A DNA stretch of 64,000 bases from Poronia punctata (GCA_022579005.1 MU401509.1:1-64000), one strand, 5' to 3'. Positions 23,589-34,995 are shown, numbered from the stretch's first letter. Translations and numbers: made by a program. The notes: generated from the letters alone by a model not told the origin.

Positions 23589-24105
23589 GGTACGTACCTA
23601 CACGTAGAACGTTAGGAAGTTGCGATGTGTACAAGTCATGTATCGGTACTTTATCGGTCGACGGAATATGACCCCCCCTGTCACCACTTTCACCTGACAG
23701 ACGCCCGATGTACAGAATATCCCACTGAGTCTGGACAGGATGACTTCAGTGACAGTCCAATCCACGCTGCCGGCCAATCCGTCATGTTTTAGTTGTTCGT
23801 ATTGATGCGCCCTTGCTCCCTTGCTCCCTTGCTGGCTGTGCCCCAGTTATCTGCTGACATACCTTTGGCTGCTTTGCCCCCAAATCGCAAAAGCGCGAAT
23901 CCCCTAAGCCCCGAGAAGAAAACAAGCACTTTCCTGGAGTCTTTCTCAACGTCATTTCTTAAAAACATCGGAAGGGGAAAGGGACATCACCAGAACTCCT
24001 TTCGCAACCTCACAAACACCGCTGGACCTTGTGCGACAGGTTTTCGCACTTTCGTTTTGGATTATCTATTTGGATGAGGTTTTGCGCGCTCTTATAAATA
24101 AATCT
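23589..24105. promoter_or_regulatory. Upstream region of the GH76 gene
   Basis: About 500 bp of promoter and 5' UTR. An open frame with an upstream ATG runs into the GH76 start region, but the family-like signal peptide begins at 24106. A TATAAATA motif at 24093 is close to that start. Confidence 0.4.
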
Positions 24106-25821
24106 ATGACGATGTTGTCGTCTTTAGTGTTCCTGTTGGCCGTATCTCCGCTGGCCGTCCAGGCTGCGTTGGACGTTGACTTTAGTTCGAGAGGTGAGGG
24201 CCACCCCGCGGACATGCGAAATCCGTCGCGACAAGAGGTCGGATCCAAGAATTAACCAATTTCTCTTTCCTATAGATTCCATCAAGCGAGCCGCCAAGCT
24301 GGTGGCCGAGGACATGTTGACCTTCTATCATGGAGAGGAACCAGGTAACACTCTAGGTACTCTACCCGGTCCACCGCAGGCCGGTGAATACTATTGGTTA
24401 GTTTAGTTCCTTCCCTTCCGACCATTTCCCGCCTCTCCGTCGGAGCCGGGCGTCTGATGCGCAAGCCGTCCCGTCCCGTCCCGTCCCGTCCCGTCCGGCC
24501 AATATTAACGGAGAAATGCAGGTGGGAATCTGGAGCGATGTGGGGTACACTATTAGACTACTGGCGCTGGACAGGAGACGACTCGTTCAACGACATGGCA
24601 TACCGCGCTCTTCTTTGGCAAGCCGGTCCCGATAAGGACTTTAGGACTATAAACTTCACTGCCTCGCTTGGCAACGATGATCAGGCATTCTGGGCCATGT
24701 CCGCCCTGATCGCAGCCGAGACGAAGCTCAAGGATCCGCCCCCGGATCAAGCACAGTGGCTTTCCACCGCTCAGGCGGTATGGCACGAACAGACGGCCGA
24801 CTTCTTGCGTGATGGCGGCTGTGGCTTCGGACTACGGTGGCAGGCCGTAAAGGAAAACAGAGGCTTCGACTACAAGAACAGTATGTCTGTCTGATATATA
24901 ATGCAAGACGGCGCGCTCATCATAGACTAACAAAAACCGTCTCGCAGCCATCGCCAACGGTTGTTTCTTCAATATGGGAGCCCGTCTCGGCCGGTATACG
25001 GACAACACGACATATCTCGACTGGAGTGAGCGGACCTGGGACTGGCTCGTCGAGCTCAAATACATATCTCCCGAATATCACGTATACGACGGCGCATACA
25101 TTACGGATAACTGCACCACAATCACCAAGGCCCAATTCTCGTACAATGCCGGAATCCTCCTTCAAGGGGCCGCATTCATGTACAATTACGTAAGTGTCAC
25201 CATTATATCTTAACTAATATCCATATCGATTTCAAAATAAGAAGAGTTACTTGACTAACACTTTTCCCGCAGACTTCAGACGAAAAGTGGCTAGAACGTG
25301 TCAACGGCCTCCTCGACGGCATGGAGCGCGACTTCTTCCCCAAAGGCGTTGCCTATGAGCCGCCTTGCGAGGCAGGCTGGTGCGGTACCGACCAGCTCAC
25401 CTTCAAGGGTTTCGTCCATCGCTGGATGGCATACACGATGAACCTAGTGCCCGAGACCAAGGATAAGATCCTCCCGCTATTGAAATCGTCAGCTAAGGCG
25501 GCCGTCAAGCAATGCACGGGCCCACCCAACGGCAGAATGTGTGGCTTCCATTGGCAGAAAGGCGTATTCGACGGCAAGATCGGCGCCGGTCAGCAGATGA
25601 GCGTGCTCGGTGCTCTCATCTCATTGTTGGCCGAAGATGCCCCGGCACCTCTGACGAACAAGACGGGCGGTACTAGTAAGAGTGATCCTAATGCGGGTAT
25701 CCCCGGTTCGATAGACCTGTCCTTGCCCGATATCACGACGGGCGATAAGGCCGGGGCTGGTATTCTTACGGTCGCGGCTATCGCGATAGCAGTTGGGTCT
25801 CTATGGTGGATGTTGGTATAA
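24106..25821 (+). CDS. DCW/DFG5-type endo-1,6-alpha-mannosidase-like protein (GH76), GPI-anchored
   Basis: A cell-wall enzyme thought to process or transfer GPI-anchored mannoproteins into the wall. Five exons (24106-24193, 24276-24396, 24522-24880, 24948-25189, 25273-25821) give about 452 residues. It starts MTMLSSLVFLLAV, a signal peptide of about 20 residues. Family blocks follow: the Gly/Pro-rich block ending YYWWESGAMWG, LGNDDQAFW with the catalytic Asp pair near residue 120, FNMGARLGRYT, FSYNAGILLQGAAFMY and CGFHWQKGVFDGKIG. The end is a Ser/Asp-rich spacer and a hydrophobic tail (GILTVAAIAIAVGSLWW) fitting a GPI-attachment signal. Intron 2 contains six CCGTC repeats. A short upstream in-frame extension from 24031 is possible but would bury the signal peptide. 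Confidence 0.92.
24466..24495. repeat. CCGTC pentanucleotide repeat, six copies, in a GH76-gene intron
   Basis: Six perfect CCGTC units lie inside the intron 24397-24521. They are a length-variable marker candidate. Confidence 0.9.
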
Positions 25822-27228
25822 GACCAAGAGATAGCCGGGATGAGGGGGGGAAAGGGTAGTCAGTTGAGAGCGATTTTTTGTATGTATTCTAGATGTTTAC
25901 TTTGGATGTTGGTTATTATTGAAATTCAAGTTGAATCTACTTTTGGTCGTTGGGGTGTATCTGGAATATCATACATATGTTCAAATATATATAATGTATT
26001 GAAAGCGGGAAAAAGGACTGTCGAGAGGTAAGGTGGACTAACTGGCAAAGAGCACTTGGGTTACATATATTACAAGTAGCCCATGAATCTTAAGACGTTG
26101 GTATGATAACCCGCGATGCCAACTTTAATCCAAGTATACGCGACCAGAGCTCTAACCTAGGAGGAACCGGACACAAATACATACACATACAGGAATAGTA
26201 GGTAGATGAAAGACAAGTCGCCGGGTAGACTCGTCGAAACACACTAGATGTACTTTGCCCCCTATCTATCATATCGTACAGTATGTCAGCCAGCCCCCTT
26301 TTCTACCCTGCCTAGTAGTAGTACCCCTTGGATTTTATTACGATAGATTACTCATTACCTACCTTATACCCCATTACGCCTCATTCCTTCCTTGTTCCCA
26401 TCCACTACATAAGATCTAGAAACGACGTCACTTCTTATTTCCTACTACCTGGGTATGCTTATATTGCCTACTTCTAGTTAGGTAAGGTAAAGTATTAAAG
26501 GTTAGGTGAACAATGAGCTACGGAGATGCAAAATCCAAAATGAAGAAGGCAGAATTGCCCCCCAAAAAAGGTGAGACAATAGAAGAAGGAATCTAGAATG
26601 AAAGACAGACCGGGCTATGACTCGCATCTCCCCGAAGACTAAACCTAGGCCTTATTAGCCTACTCGTAAGCCTAGACTTGTATTAATTATTTCTTCTTTT
26701 CTTTGTTCTTTCGTAAAAATCCCACGTGCAACGCTGGGTTTCTTTATCCCCAGGTCCACGTTTATGAGTAGGTAGATACCCGTCGGACTCTGCCGGAATT
26801 TCTTTGCCTGGGGAAATATTTTACTTGATCATCTATCTTATTTATCCTACCTACTCTTTTCCTCGTTAAGAGGTTGATAGATAGATTGATAGGTAGAAAG
26901 ACTGTAGGTTTGCTAGGTTACTTAGATAGTCTTGTCTTATGTACCGCAGACTACTACCTTACCTACATACCTATTTTACCTTGACTCATCTCTTCACTTT
27001 TCTGTTATCCTACCTACCTACCTACCTACCTATCTACCTACTCAACTCATTCCTAAATCCAGGGTCACCTTTTTCGATATACACACACCCATCCATCTCA
27101 ACACATAATCCAACCAACAAAAAACAAGAATGAACTAGAAAAAAAAAGGAGTCCCATCCAAAACCAAAAATCATCTCCCATACCCTCAACTCACCCTCAA
27201 CCTCAACCTCAACCCCCAACCCCCAAAA
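25822..27228. other. Intergenic region with TACC/TAGG-rich sequence
   Basis: About 1.4 kb without a recognised gene. The right part is rich in CCTA and TAGG steps, with a (CTAC)n-type run at 27010-27041, and ends in a C/A-rich leader (CCTCAACCTCAACC) ahead of the next start codon. Confidence 0.5.
27010..27041. repeat. Tetranucleotide CCTA repeat
   Basis: A run of about eight CCTA units with one T substitution. Similar shorter TACCTA/TAGGTA runs recur in intergenic DNA across the window. Confidence 0.8.
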
Positions 27229-27909
27229 ATGCACCACCTCTCCCCAACAACAAGCACCCTCCTCCTCCTCCTCTTCACAACCCTCGGGTTCACAACCGCA
27301 AAGACCGACCTAGCAGGCTGCGTCTCCTCCACGACGCTAATCGGCAGCGGCGCAAGTCAGATCTGGTACGTCCCGGACACGGGGGAGATATGCGACTTCC
27401 TCGACTGCGGCGGCGGGAGGGCCGCGCCTCCCAAGACGACGGTGCCCGGCTGTCCGGCTTATGAAGGGACGGGGACGTATCTGCCTAGTTTTATAAGCGG
27501 GTATTCCTTGACTTTGACTCGGAGTAGTAGTTCTTCTACGAGTGCGAGTGCGAGTACGACTGGTATGGATGTTGGTGGTGCAAGTGTGACTGGGATTGTA
27601 ACTGGGATGGATGTGAGTGCGAGCGCGAGCGCGACGGGTTTGCCGAGTATTACTTCGGTTCTTCCAATCTCTACATCGACTTCGACTTCGACTTCGACAT
27701 TGATACCGACAACTTCTTTGGATACATCTTTATCTTCGTCTTTTACTACTACTCGCAGACCGACGACTACTACTACTACTACTACGACTGTCCCTGCCAA
27801 GACTAGCAGTTCTACGGGTGCTGCTGCTGCTGCTGCGGTTCCAACCGTCGTCATGAAGGGTGTTGTCGTGGCTGGGTTAGCGGCTGGTGCAGTAGTCATG
27901 CTTGGTTGA
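27229..27909 (+). CDS. Small secreted Ser/Thr-rich protein, probable GPI-anchored cell-surface protein
   Basis: A single-exon gene of 226 residues. Residues 1-24 are a signal peptide (LLLLLFTTLGFTTA). A Cys-containing globular part follows (KTDLAGCVSS, GEICDFLDCGGG, TTVPGCPAY) with four cysteines. From about residue 95 a long Ser/Thr/Ala tract is probably heavily O-glycosylated, with hexanucleotide-encoded (ST)n and a nine-Thr run. The last 20 residues (VVVAGLAAGAVVMLG) look like a GPI-attachment signal. Function is unknown; conserved-looking cysteines near a Ser/Thr stalk are typical of fungal wall adhesin-like or structural proteins. It lies between a GH76 wall enzyme and a WSC-domain protein. 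Confidence 0.85.
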   Translation: MHHLSPTTSTLLLLLFTTLGFTTAKTDLAGCVSSTTLIGSGASQIWYVPDTGEICDFLDCGGGRAAPPKTTVPGCPAYEGTGTYLPSFISGYSLTLTRSSSSSTSASASTTGMDVGGASVTGIVTGMDVSASASATGLPSITSVLPISTSTSTSTSTLIPTTSLDTSLSSSFTTTRRPTTTTTTTTTVPAKTSSSTGAAAAAAVPTVVMKGVVVAGLAAGAVVMLG

Positions 27910-28262
27910 CCGATCAGGTCATACCTACCTTCCATTATATCTATTTCCTTCCCCGGAAGCGAAAGCGAAAGCGAAAGCGAAGCGTCTATGTTCATGTTCA
28001 AGAAGCGTCAGGAGGTTGAGTTAGAGCCAAGCATTTGAAAAGCTGTAATTGCTATGGCTTGTATTGTAATCTGTTGTCTACCTGTATCTCTACCTCATCT
28101 GCTTCATATTTTGGATTCTAAAGAGAAGCGAGCCTGTTATTTATTTACCTATATATATATACCCAGAGCTGATTTCCAAATCAAAAAGTCTATGAACAAG
28201 TAAAAAGTGCAAATAAACAATACCTACCCCCTTCCTAGGACGGCAAAAGACTACAAAACCCC
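27910..28262. other. Convergent 3' region with a GCGAAA repeat
   Basis: 353 bp between two convergent genes. A GCGAAA hexanucleotide repeat at 27957-27984 lies about 50 bp after the upstream stop codon. No coding sequence. Confidence 0.5.
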
Positions 28263-30023
28263 CTACCCATCAGAATTCACACAATCATTCCCATCCACAC
28301 ACTTTTCATAAACCGCAACAAAAGCCGCGCCACCACAAAGTTCCCTCTCATCCCCTGCACAAGCCATCGAACAATCACCCAACAACCCCTTTTTCAAAAG
28401 TCTATCCTGGGAAATATCATCGCCGCAGAAACACTGACTTCTATACTCTACTCCCGCATACCTAAACCCCTTCTCTTGACATGTAGAAACACACATCTCG
28501 ACCGTCATTTCTTCAGTATCTAGGTCATACCCACTTAATGTACGACCTTGACCGGGGATGTCTTTGGCGCATGTGACATATCGCCACCCCGACTTCTCAG
28601 CAACATCCGTAAAGGGGAGGATCGGATCGCCTATTTCCGTTTGTGCGCCGCAGTCGTGATGCTGTGTTGCAGGTTCCGGGCCGTATTGGACCGGATTACA
28701 CCCGGGAAGAGAAGACAAGACTCCCGTTGTGTTTTCGTGGATTCGTGGGAGAACCCTACAGGCGTTCATTTCCTCGTCGGAACGTAGTGTGAGTTCTTCA
28801 CATTCTTCGACTACACCGCTTGGGGATGTGCAGTTGTTTATGGCGTTTTGGAGGTGGGGGGTTGACCAGCCGTTTACAAAGTCTCCGTGGTAGCCGTAGC
28901 CCTATTTATTCCCTGACGTTAGTTTCTGTTATTTGTTTACTTGACTGGCTGTGTTTGTGACGTAGCCGATGTATCAGGGTGAGAGGACAATATCCTTACC
29001 GTAGGGTCACTATCTAATTATCAGCAATGCTTTCACACGTTTAAATCACAGACAGAAAGGACAAGAGAAAGAAAACAACATACCCAGTAGAAAAAACAAA
29101 AGGCTGTCCATCACCATACCACATATCCTTGAAATCATCCACACTCCAAACAACCTCATAAAACAACGTGATGAATCTCTTGGGATGAGACTCGGGACAA
29201 TATCCATTATCAAGAGCGCTCGGATACGCCATGTGGCTTTTATGATTGGGTGAATCAACATTGACGCCGTCCCAACATGACGGCATGACTAGTTGGGCTC
29301 GTAAGCCGTTGGGACAGTTTTGTTCGGGTAAAGAGTATGTAGCTGGACCGTCGACACCTAGACAGACAAAGGATGCGGCTTTTTGCTCGTTGGTGTCGGT
29401 GAAGTTGCGCGTGTACTGCACCACACAGCTATGTGTTAGTCATTCATTCGGGTGTACATATGTTTATGCGTGGGCGTACAAGGCGTATGACTTACAGGAT
29501 TCCCGGCAACCATACGGAAACCCTCGGGGAAAGCAATAAGACCTTCTTCTGCGTTCGGGTCTCTTTCGTCTGACCGCTGTCTATTACATACATTATTAGT
29601 TGAATCATACCACAATTTCTTCTCATATCTCCCTTCACATCTCTAAACCCCCCCCCTAATCACGCCTATGATTAAAAAGAAAAAAGAAAAAAAAACTCAC
29701 AAATAATAAATCAGCGCACCACTAGTCTGTTTGACCGGGATAAAACTCCCATTCTCCGCATGATAAAACAGACTAGGGACCCAATACGCCGACATGTCTT
29801 CCACGACTTTACACGTAGAACACGTCGCCTCTGTCTGCGTATCTTGGTAGTCCATGGTGAAGTTGAACGCGTCGGAGCCCATGATGGTATGTAAATGCAT
29901 GGATACGGTTCCTGGGGAGATTATCGGGTCTGCGCGTTCGACGGCGACGGGTGAGGAACATGGGAGACGGAAGAAGGCGGTGACCGAGGCCGCGAAGCCG
30001 AGGAGGGGGATGGTTCGTTTCAT
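28263..30023 (-). CDS. Secreted DUF1996 protein with C-terminal WSC domain
   Basis: A secreted protein assembled from five exons: 30023-29701, 29580-29496, 29415-29084, 29009-29000 and 28901-28263, about 462 residues. Residues 1-17 are a signal peptide (MKRTIPLLGFAASVTAF). The N-terminal two thirds is DUF1996: it contains SPGTVSMHLHTIMGSDAF, YYLQRSDERDP, GFRMVAGNP, MPSCWDGVNVDSPNHKSHM and GDPTGYGYHGDFVNGW. The C-terminal part is a WSC domain with regularly spaced cysteines (MCVSTCQEKGFRYAGVEY, QCFCGDD, CAGDERELCGG), a fold linked to carbohydrate binding. Exon 4 is only 10 nt, and without it the GDPTGYGYHGD motif would be lost. The function of DUF1996 is not established. Confidence 0.92.
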
Positions 30024-30676
30024 TGTTTTGTATATAATAATGTTTGGTCTAATATATAAACTGTTGTAGGTTTAATGTGGTTATGATATAATACAATGTT
30101 TTTCTTCGGCTTCAAATATGTTCAAAAGAACCCAAGTCGCTTTATATATCTATATCAAACTTTTTTACCATGTCCGTCCTTGACGACTCGGACCTTCCTT
30201 GTCACACTTGCCCATTCATTCATTCATTCAAAACGGCAAGGCAGGAGAGAATGCCCTTGTGGAGTCCTTCTTGCCCATATTCAACGAAAGGGCCGATCAT
30301 GACGGCTCGGCTCATTAAAGGAAAGTGCTCCTTGTTGAAAGACATAGACTCAAAATTGTCCCACCATCTCAACAAAGGATCTCCACCCCGGAATGTTTGA
30401 CAGACGAAACACATGGCTTGATCCCAGATCTGCGCACCTTCCCGACCGGTACCTGCAGTAGCCACTACCTACTTAGATAAATAAACGAATATTTAAAATG
30501 AAAAATCTCTATTAAGTTTGTGAAACTATTTATATTAACTAGACCAGTATTGGTTAATCTATAGCAATCACGTCGCGTTTGAGATTGTTTCCTAGTTGCC
30601 AATAGGAAAGAAAGAAAGAAAAATCTCTTGACAACAACACAGTCACAATCTATAGTTAGTAAACCAACACAAAGAA

Positions 30677-30698
30677 ACACACACACACACACACACAA
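30677..30698. repeat. (AC)n microsatellite
   Basis: Eleven AC units. A longer run of about fourteen units occurs at 62751-62778. Confidence 0.9.
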
Positions 30699-31618
30699 CT
30701 ATTCACAAGGCACCTGACAAGTAAAGTAGGTGAAACCGACCACCTTGAAGGGTTCAGCTAGCTAAATCTGTTTCGCCCTGTATACATACTTTACCTACCT
30801 ACTTATTAGGCACCTTAGGCAGCCCGACCTGACCTACAATGTACATGTATGTATGTAGGAGAAGCCCGAGCTGCCGTTAAAGTAACTAACTTAACTGTCA
30901 CTAAGCCTGGCGGCAGCCACTTGTATAGCGCCTATATGAAACAGACCGAGAGACATATATCCCCGATACCTACCTTGGTCTTCCCTGTACAACATTGAAA
31001 TATCCAAGTCATGGTAAGATTTATCTTGGTAGAGGTAACATAGTAGCGATTCGCCCTTTTTGAGATTTGTAATTTTCACATGACAATCGTAGATGTAGGG
31101 AGGAAGAGAATAACCCATCGGGAGGATTAATTAACAGCACGCTAAAATAAGTAGATGGAGGGGGAGTCATGCCCTTCATATCTACCTAAGTACATACTTA
31201 GGTTATAGGGTAATCCCCTGTTGCCCGTATATATATCATCCAAGATAGACACCTAACCTAGGTGTCATCAACCAGTTTTAACCCTGCCTACCTAGACATA
31301 AAAAAAGAAGTCGATGCTAAAATTGCAAAAAAATAAATATATCCCGGCATCATCTTTAAACCATACCGGCGTACCTATTAGACTTTTACTTGTGTGAGAC
31401 AATAAAGTCAACATAAGCCATTCACATTCACGGCTAACGTCATACAACATCTACTTATAACCACACCAACCTACCAACTCGGGCCAAATACATACACGTA
31501 CTTACTTATCTAGCCCTAGGTGACCCGACCCGACCCTTATGTACCCCGTCAATCCGGCCGTATACACTCCGGGTCCCCGTCCGGATCCTAAAAACAAACG
31601 ACCCGGCGCGGGCGGCGG

Positions 31619-31628
31619 GCGGCGGCGC

Positions 31629-31695
<67 letters not shown>

Positions 31696-31799
31696 NNNNN
31701 NNNNNTACTTATCCCCCCCTTGGCCCCCCCCCCCCCCCCTTTGGCCCCCCCAAAACCCGCCCTTCTCCCCCCGGGGGCCCCGCCCCATAAAAAAAAAAC

Positions 31800-31834
<35 letters not shown>

Positions 31835-31851
31835 TTTTTTTTTTTTTTTTT
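31619..31851. other. Assembly gap with artefactual homopolymers
   Basis: A 64-base G run (31631-31694), ten N (31696-31705), C/G-only low-complexity sequence, a 34-base C run (31801-31834) and a 17-base T run. This is a typical failed join or low-quality read end, not biology. True sequence and length here are unknown. Confidence 0.93.
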
Positions 31852-32604
31852 CTTTCCCTAATGAAGGATATACCAAAAGCACTATTCGACCAACCACAAA
31901 GCAAATAATAATAATATCAATAGATAGTTCTAGGTTAGCCTAGCACACTTATTTTTATCCCCATCGATTATCTACCTACCTAATTAGGAGACCTTTACCT
32001 GCCTACAACTCATATAGTAGGTAGGTTTAAGTAAAAAAAGTCATACAAGTACACTACACTTCACTCAGCTCGTTTAACATTAGTTCGGGTTCAGGTTCAG
32101 GTTAGGCTGCAGCCTACATAAGATACCATCATCAAACCCATGATTGGTCAAACGTAACGTATCGCGTCCAGTCCGGGGTGAGTCACTAGAATCTTATAGA
32201 TCTACCTACAAGTATGTAAACTTGGGGGGATTGGGTCCAGACCTAACCTACATAACTCCACAAATCATGCACCAGGACGTCAGAACCCATCGCAGATAGG
32301 TACCTCCCTCCCTCACTACACGTACTTACTATTACTACTATATTAATCAACAGGTCAAGAGAGTACCTATAGTATAGGCTAGGCATAAGCACTTGACAAG
32401 AAAATAAGTTGGGTAAAAGACCTTTAAATATTCTTTCTCCTACTGTACCTTGGATAGTATATATGATACATCTTTCTACAATCCCTCCTTTACCTAGACT
32501 ACCTAGGTTGATAAACGTGCACGTGTACTTGAATACCAACCCGTGCCATTTATTACGAGCAAGGCCTTCACTCACTTCGGAGTAAGAAACGTCCACGAAA
32601 AATC

Positions 32605-34995
32605 ATGGCGAGCTCCTCTGAAACGGAGAAACAGTGGTATCTCAAATACAAAACCCCCATTCTTTTCCCCTCTCACGAGGGCTTCGACCTCTCCGTCCCA
32701 CAATCCTCATTCGACAACCTTGTACAAGACATAGTCCGTTCCAGAAACTCTTCGCAAAATACAGGCGACACAGACACGGAGACAGAGACCCCCGGCTTGG
32801 TGTTGCCTACCAGAACTTCAGCTGAGACTCGGGCCGACAAGAAAGCTATAGTTGATCCCGAAAAGTCCGATGCTTCAAATGACCCAAAGAGTGGAAAGAG
32901 TGACCACCCGTTTATTCAGGCCTTGGTCTCCTACAACCAGACCGGTGCCAGTGCGGAGGAAGAGAGGGAGCTAGGGGATAATCAGATGCTAACAGAGAAC
33001 GGCGACCTGGCTTATTCATCGACAAATTCGCCTCTTGTTGACCTATTCCACGAACTGGAAGACGTAGTGTCCGACAAACGTCTAAATGAGCTTCTCAACG
33101 CCTCCTGGAAAGAGGACCCCCTTGCCACACTCAAGATCATATTCAATGCCCGTTCCATACATCTGGGCAAATCTTCCCAGTCCGTATTCTACCGCTGTGC
33201 TGGCTGGCTGGCGCAAAATCACCCCCTGACGCTCATCGCCAATTTGCGTTGGCTAAGCCGTCCAGTCATTCAGAAAAAGCTGCCCAAAGAAGAAGCCGAC
33301 TCCGATATGGTCATGGTCAACGTGGAGCCCGAAAAGAACACCGATGACGTGACCCGCTTTGACGTTAAGCATGGCGTCTCACATGGTTACTGGAAGGATC
33401 TGTTGAACATACTTGTCCTCGGTGTCCGGGGCCAGCTGGACGTCTTGGTCCAACCGAAGAAGATCTTGTACGTGAAAAGACAGAGGGAAATCGAAAACAA
33501 AGACGAAGCCCTCCCCGCCTTGTCCAAGGAAGAAGCCAAGACTAAGCGGCATGAGGGGCGGGATGCGAGACACAAACAGGCCATCTCGGCCTTCGACTCA
33601 GATCCGGTGTACCGAGGTCTATACTTGACAGTCACGCGTCTCTTTGCCGAACAGCTCAAGGCAGACCTGGCTCTACTAGAAAGCGAGGACCCCAAGGCGA
33701 AAAAGAATATATCACTTTGTGCTAAATGGGCCCCGTCCCACGATAGGTTCCACGACAAACATACTTTCATCGTTTCCAGCATCGCCGAAGCCATGTACCC
33801 CATGAAAGAATTGAAAATTAGCCTAGAAGACATGGACCGGGAGCTCTACATTCGCCATGCACGCGAACGCTACCGCAAAACCCTAAGTGCACTCCGTGCC
33901 CATCTCGGCGTTGTAGAGAGAAATATGGCGGCCAAGACGTACGAAAAGATCAAGTACGACCGTATTCCCTCCCTTGCCATGAACCGATATACCCCAATCT
34001 TTGCTGTAAAAGATACAGTGCGATTTACAGCATACGTCGAAGGCGTGGCCGAAGGAAAAATCAGTATCAGTGGCGCCACCCTATTACCGTCCCAGCTTGT
34101 TCGATCAGTCATGGAACGGAACGAGCTAGAATCCCAACCAAAAAAACGTACCGCTTCCCGTGTTATCAAGGACAAAGTGGTTGAGCTAGAGGCCAAGGTG
34201 GCGGATGGACAGTGGAAGACACTCGTGCAACGAATCAAAGACTCGGGCACACTCGAGTCTAGCATCGCCGTATGCGATGTCTCTGGGTCTATGAGTTTTG
34301 TCCAATTCGCAGACGGCACCACGCCTATGGATACCGCGATAGGTCTATCACTTCTACTGGCAGAAGTAACAGCTCCACCCTTTGGGGGTCACTTCATCAC
34401 ATTCTCAAGACGCCCCGCAGTAGAGAGCGTTGATTTGCAGCAGCCCTTTTCAAAGAAGGTGGCGCAGCTCTCCCGAGCGGAGTGGGAACAAAACACCGAC
34501 TTTGCCGCCGTGTTCGAGAAGCTCATCCTGCCCATGGCGATAAAAAATAAGCTGCGCCAGGAGGACATGGTCAAGCGCGTCTTCGTCTTCTCAGACATGC
34601 AGTTCGATCAAGCCACTATGAACTTTGAAGGGGGGTGGAGTTCATCGTTCGAGCGCATCAAGCAGCAATATATGAACGCTGGCTACGAGATGCCCGAGCT
34701 CGTCTTTTGGAACCTAGCAGGTGGCCGATCCGGCACCGCACCCAAACCAGTTACGGCCGACATGCCCGGCACCGCCGTCGTCAGCGGCTATTCGCAGGCC
34801 ATGCTCAAGGTCTTCCTCGATAACGGATCGTTTGACGAGGCCGGGGACGACGAGGACATGACCACAGAAGAGGAAGGCGATGCTGTTGTCATCAGCGAAG
34901 ATCACCAAGCCAAGAAGCAAAAGATGGATCCAATGATGATAGTGCGGAAGGCGATAGGCCACACGGCCTATGACCCCTTGCAAGTCATGGACTAG
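32605..34995 (+). CDS. DUF2828 protein with von Willebrand factor A-like domain
   Basis: A single-exon gene of 796 residues. The DUF2828 family is found in fungi, plants and some viruses and has no established biochemical role. The C-terminal part contains a vWA-like fold: CDVSGSM at about residues 557-563 gives the DxSxS metal-binding motif, with GHFITFSRRP and VFVFSDMQFDQA further on as expected for the rest of the metal-binding region. The middle part includes LARWLAQ-type helices, a Lys/Glu-rich linker and FHDKHTFIVSSIAEAMYP. The tail is acidic (GDDEDMTTEEEGD) followed by KKQKM, a possible nuclear signal. No signal peptide. The absence of introns in 2.4 kb contrasts with the intron-dense neighbours. 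Confidence 0.92.
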   Translation: MASSSETEKQWYLKYKTPILFPSHEGFDLSVPQSSFDNLVQDIVRSRNSSQNTGDTDTETETPGLVLPTRTSAETRADKKAIVDPEKSDASNDPKSGKSDHPFIQALVSYNQTGASAEEERELGDNQMLTENGDLAYSSTNSPLVDLFHELEDVVSDKRLNELLNASWKEDPLATLKIIFNARSIHLGKSSQSVFYRCAGWLAQNHPLTLIANLRWLSRPVIQKKLPKEEADSDMVMVNVEPEKNTDDVTRFDVKHGVSHGYWKDLLNILVLGVRGQLDVLVQPKKILYVKRQREIENKDEALPALSKEEAKTKRHEGRDARHKQAISAFDSDPVYRGLYLTVTRLFAEQLKADLALLESEDPKAKKNISLCAKWAPSHDRFHDKHTFIVSSIAEAMYPMKELKISLEDMDRELYIRHARERYRKTLSALRAHLGVVERNMAAKTYEKIKYDRIPSLAMNRYTPIFAVKDTVRFTAYVEGVAEGKISISGATLLPSQLVRSVMERNELESQPKKRTASRVIKDKVVELEAKVADGQWKTLVQRIKDSGTLESSIAVCDVSGSMSFVQFADGTTPMDTAIGLSLLLAEVTAPPFGGHFITFSRRPAVESVDLQQPFSKKVAQLSRAEWEQNTDFAAVFEKLILPMAIKNKLRQEDMVKRVFVFSDMQFDQATMNFEGGWSSSFERIKQQYMNAGYEMPELVFWNLAGGRSGTAPKPVTADMPGTAVVSGYSQAMLKVFLDNGSFDEAGDDEDMTTEEEGDAVVISEDHQAKKQKMDPMMIVRKAIGHTAYDPLQVMD

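Larger units (their letters stand above)
30024..32604. other. Long intergenic region including an assembly gap
   Basis: About 2.6 kb without a recognised gene. It contains an (AC)n run at 30677-30698, many TACCTA/TAGGTA motifs, the low-quality homopolymer block at 31619-31851 and, from 31930 to 32604, probable promoter of the DUF2828 gene. ORFs around the homopolymers are poly-Pro or poly-Gly artefacts. Confidence 0.5.

Noticed and set aside
24031..24105. Upstream start for the GH76 protein
   Set aside because: It would put 25 residues before the signal peptide; the ATG at 24106 gives a normal secretory N-terminus.
27459..28001. 180-codon minus-strand ORF
   Set aside because: Mirror of the Ser/Thr repeat codons of the wall-protein gene, with low-complexity Val/Glu content.
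31506..31908. Poly-Pro and poly-Gly ORFs
   Set aside because: Caused by homopolymer artefacts and N bases at the assembly gap.
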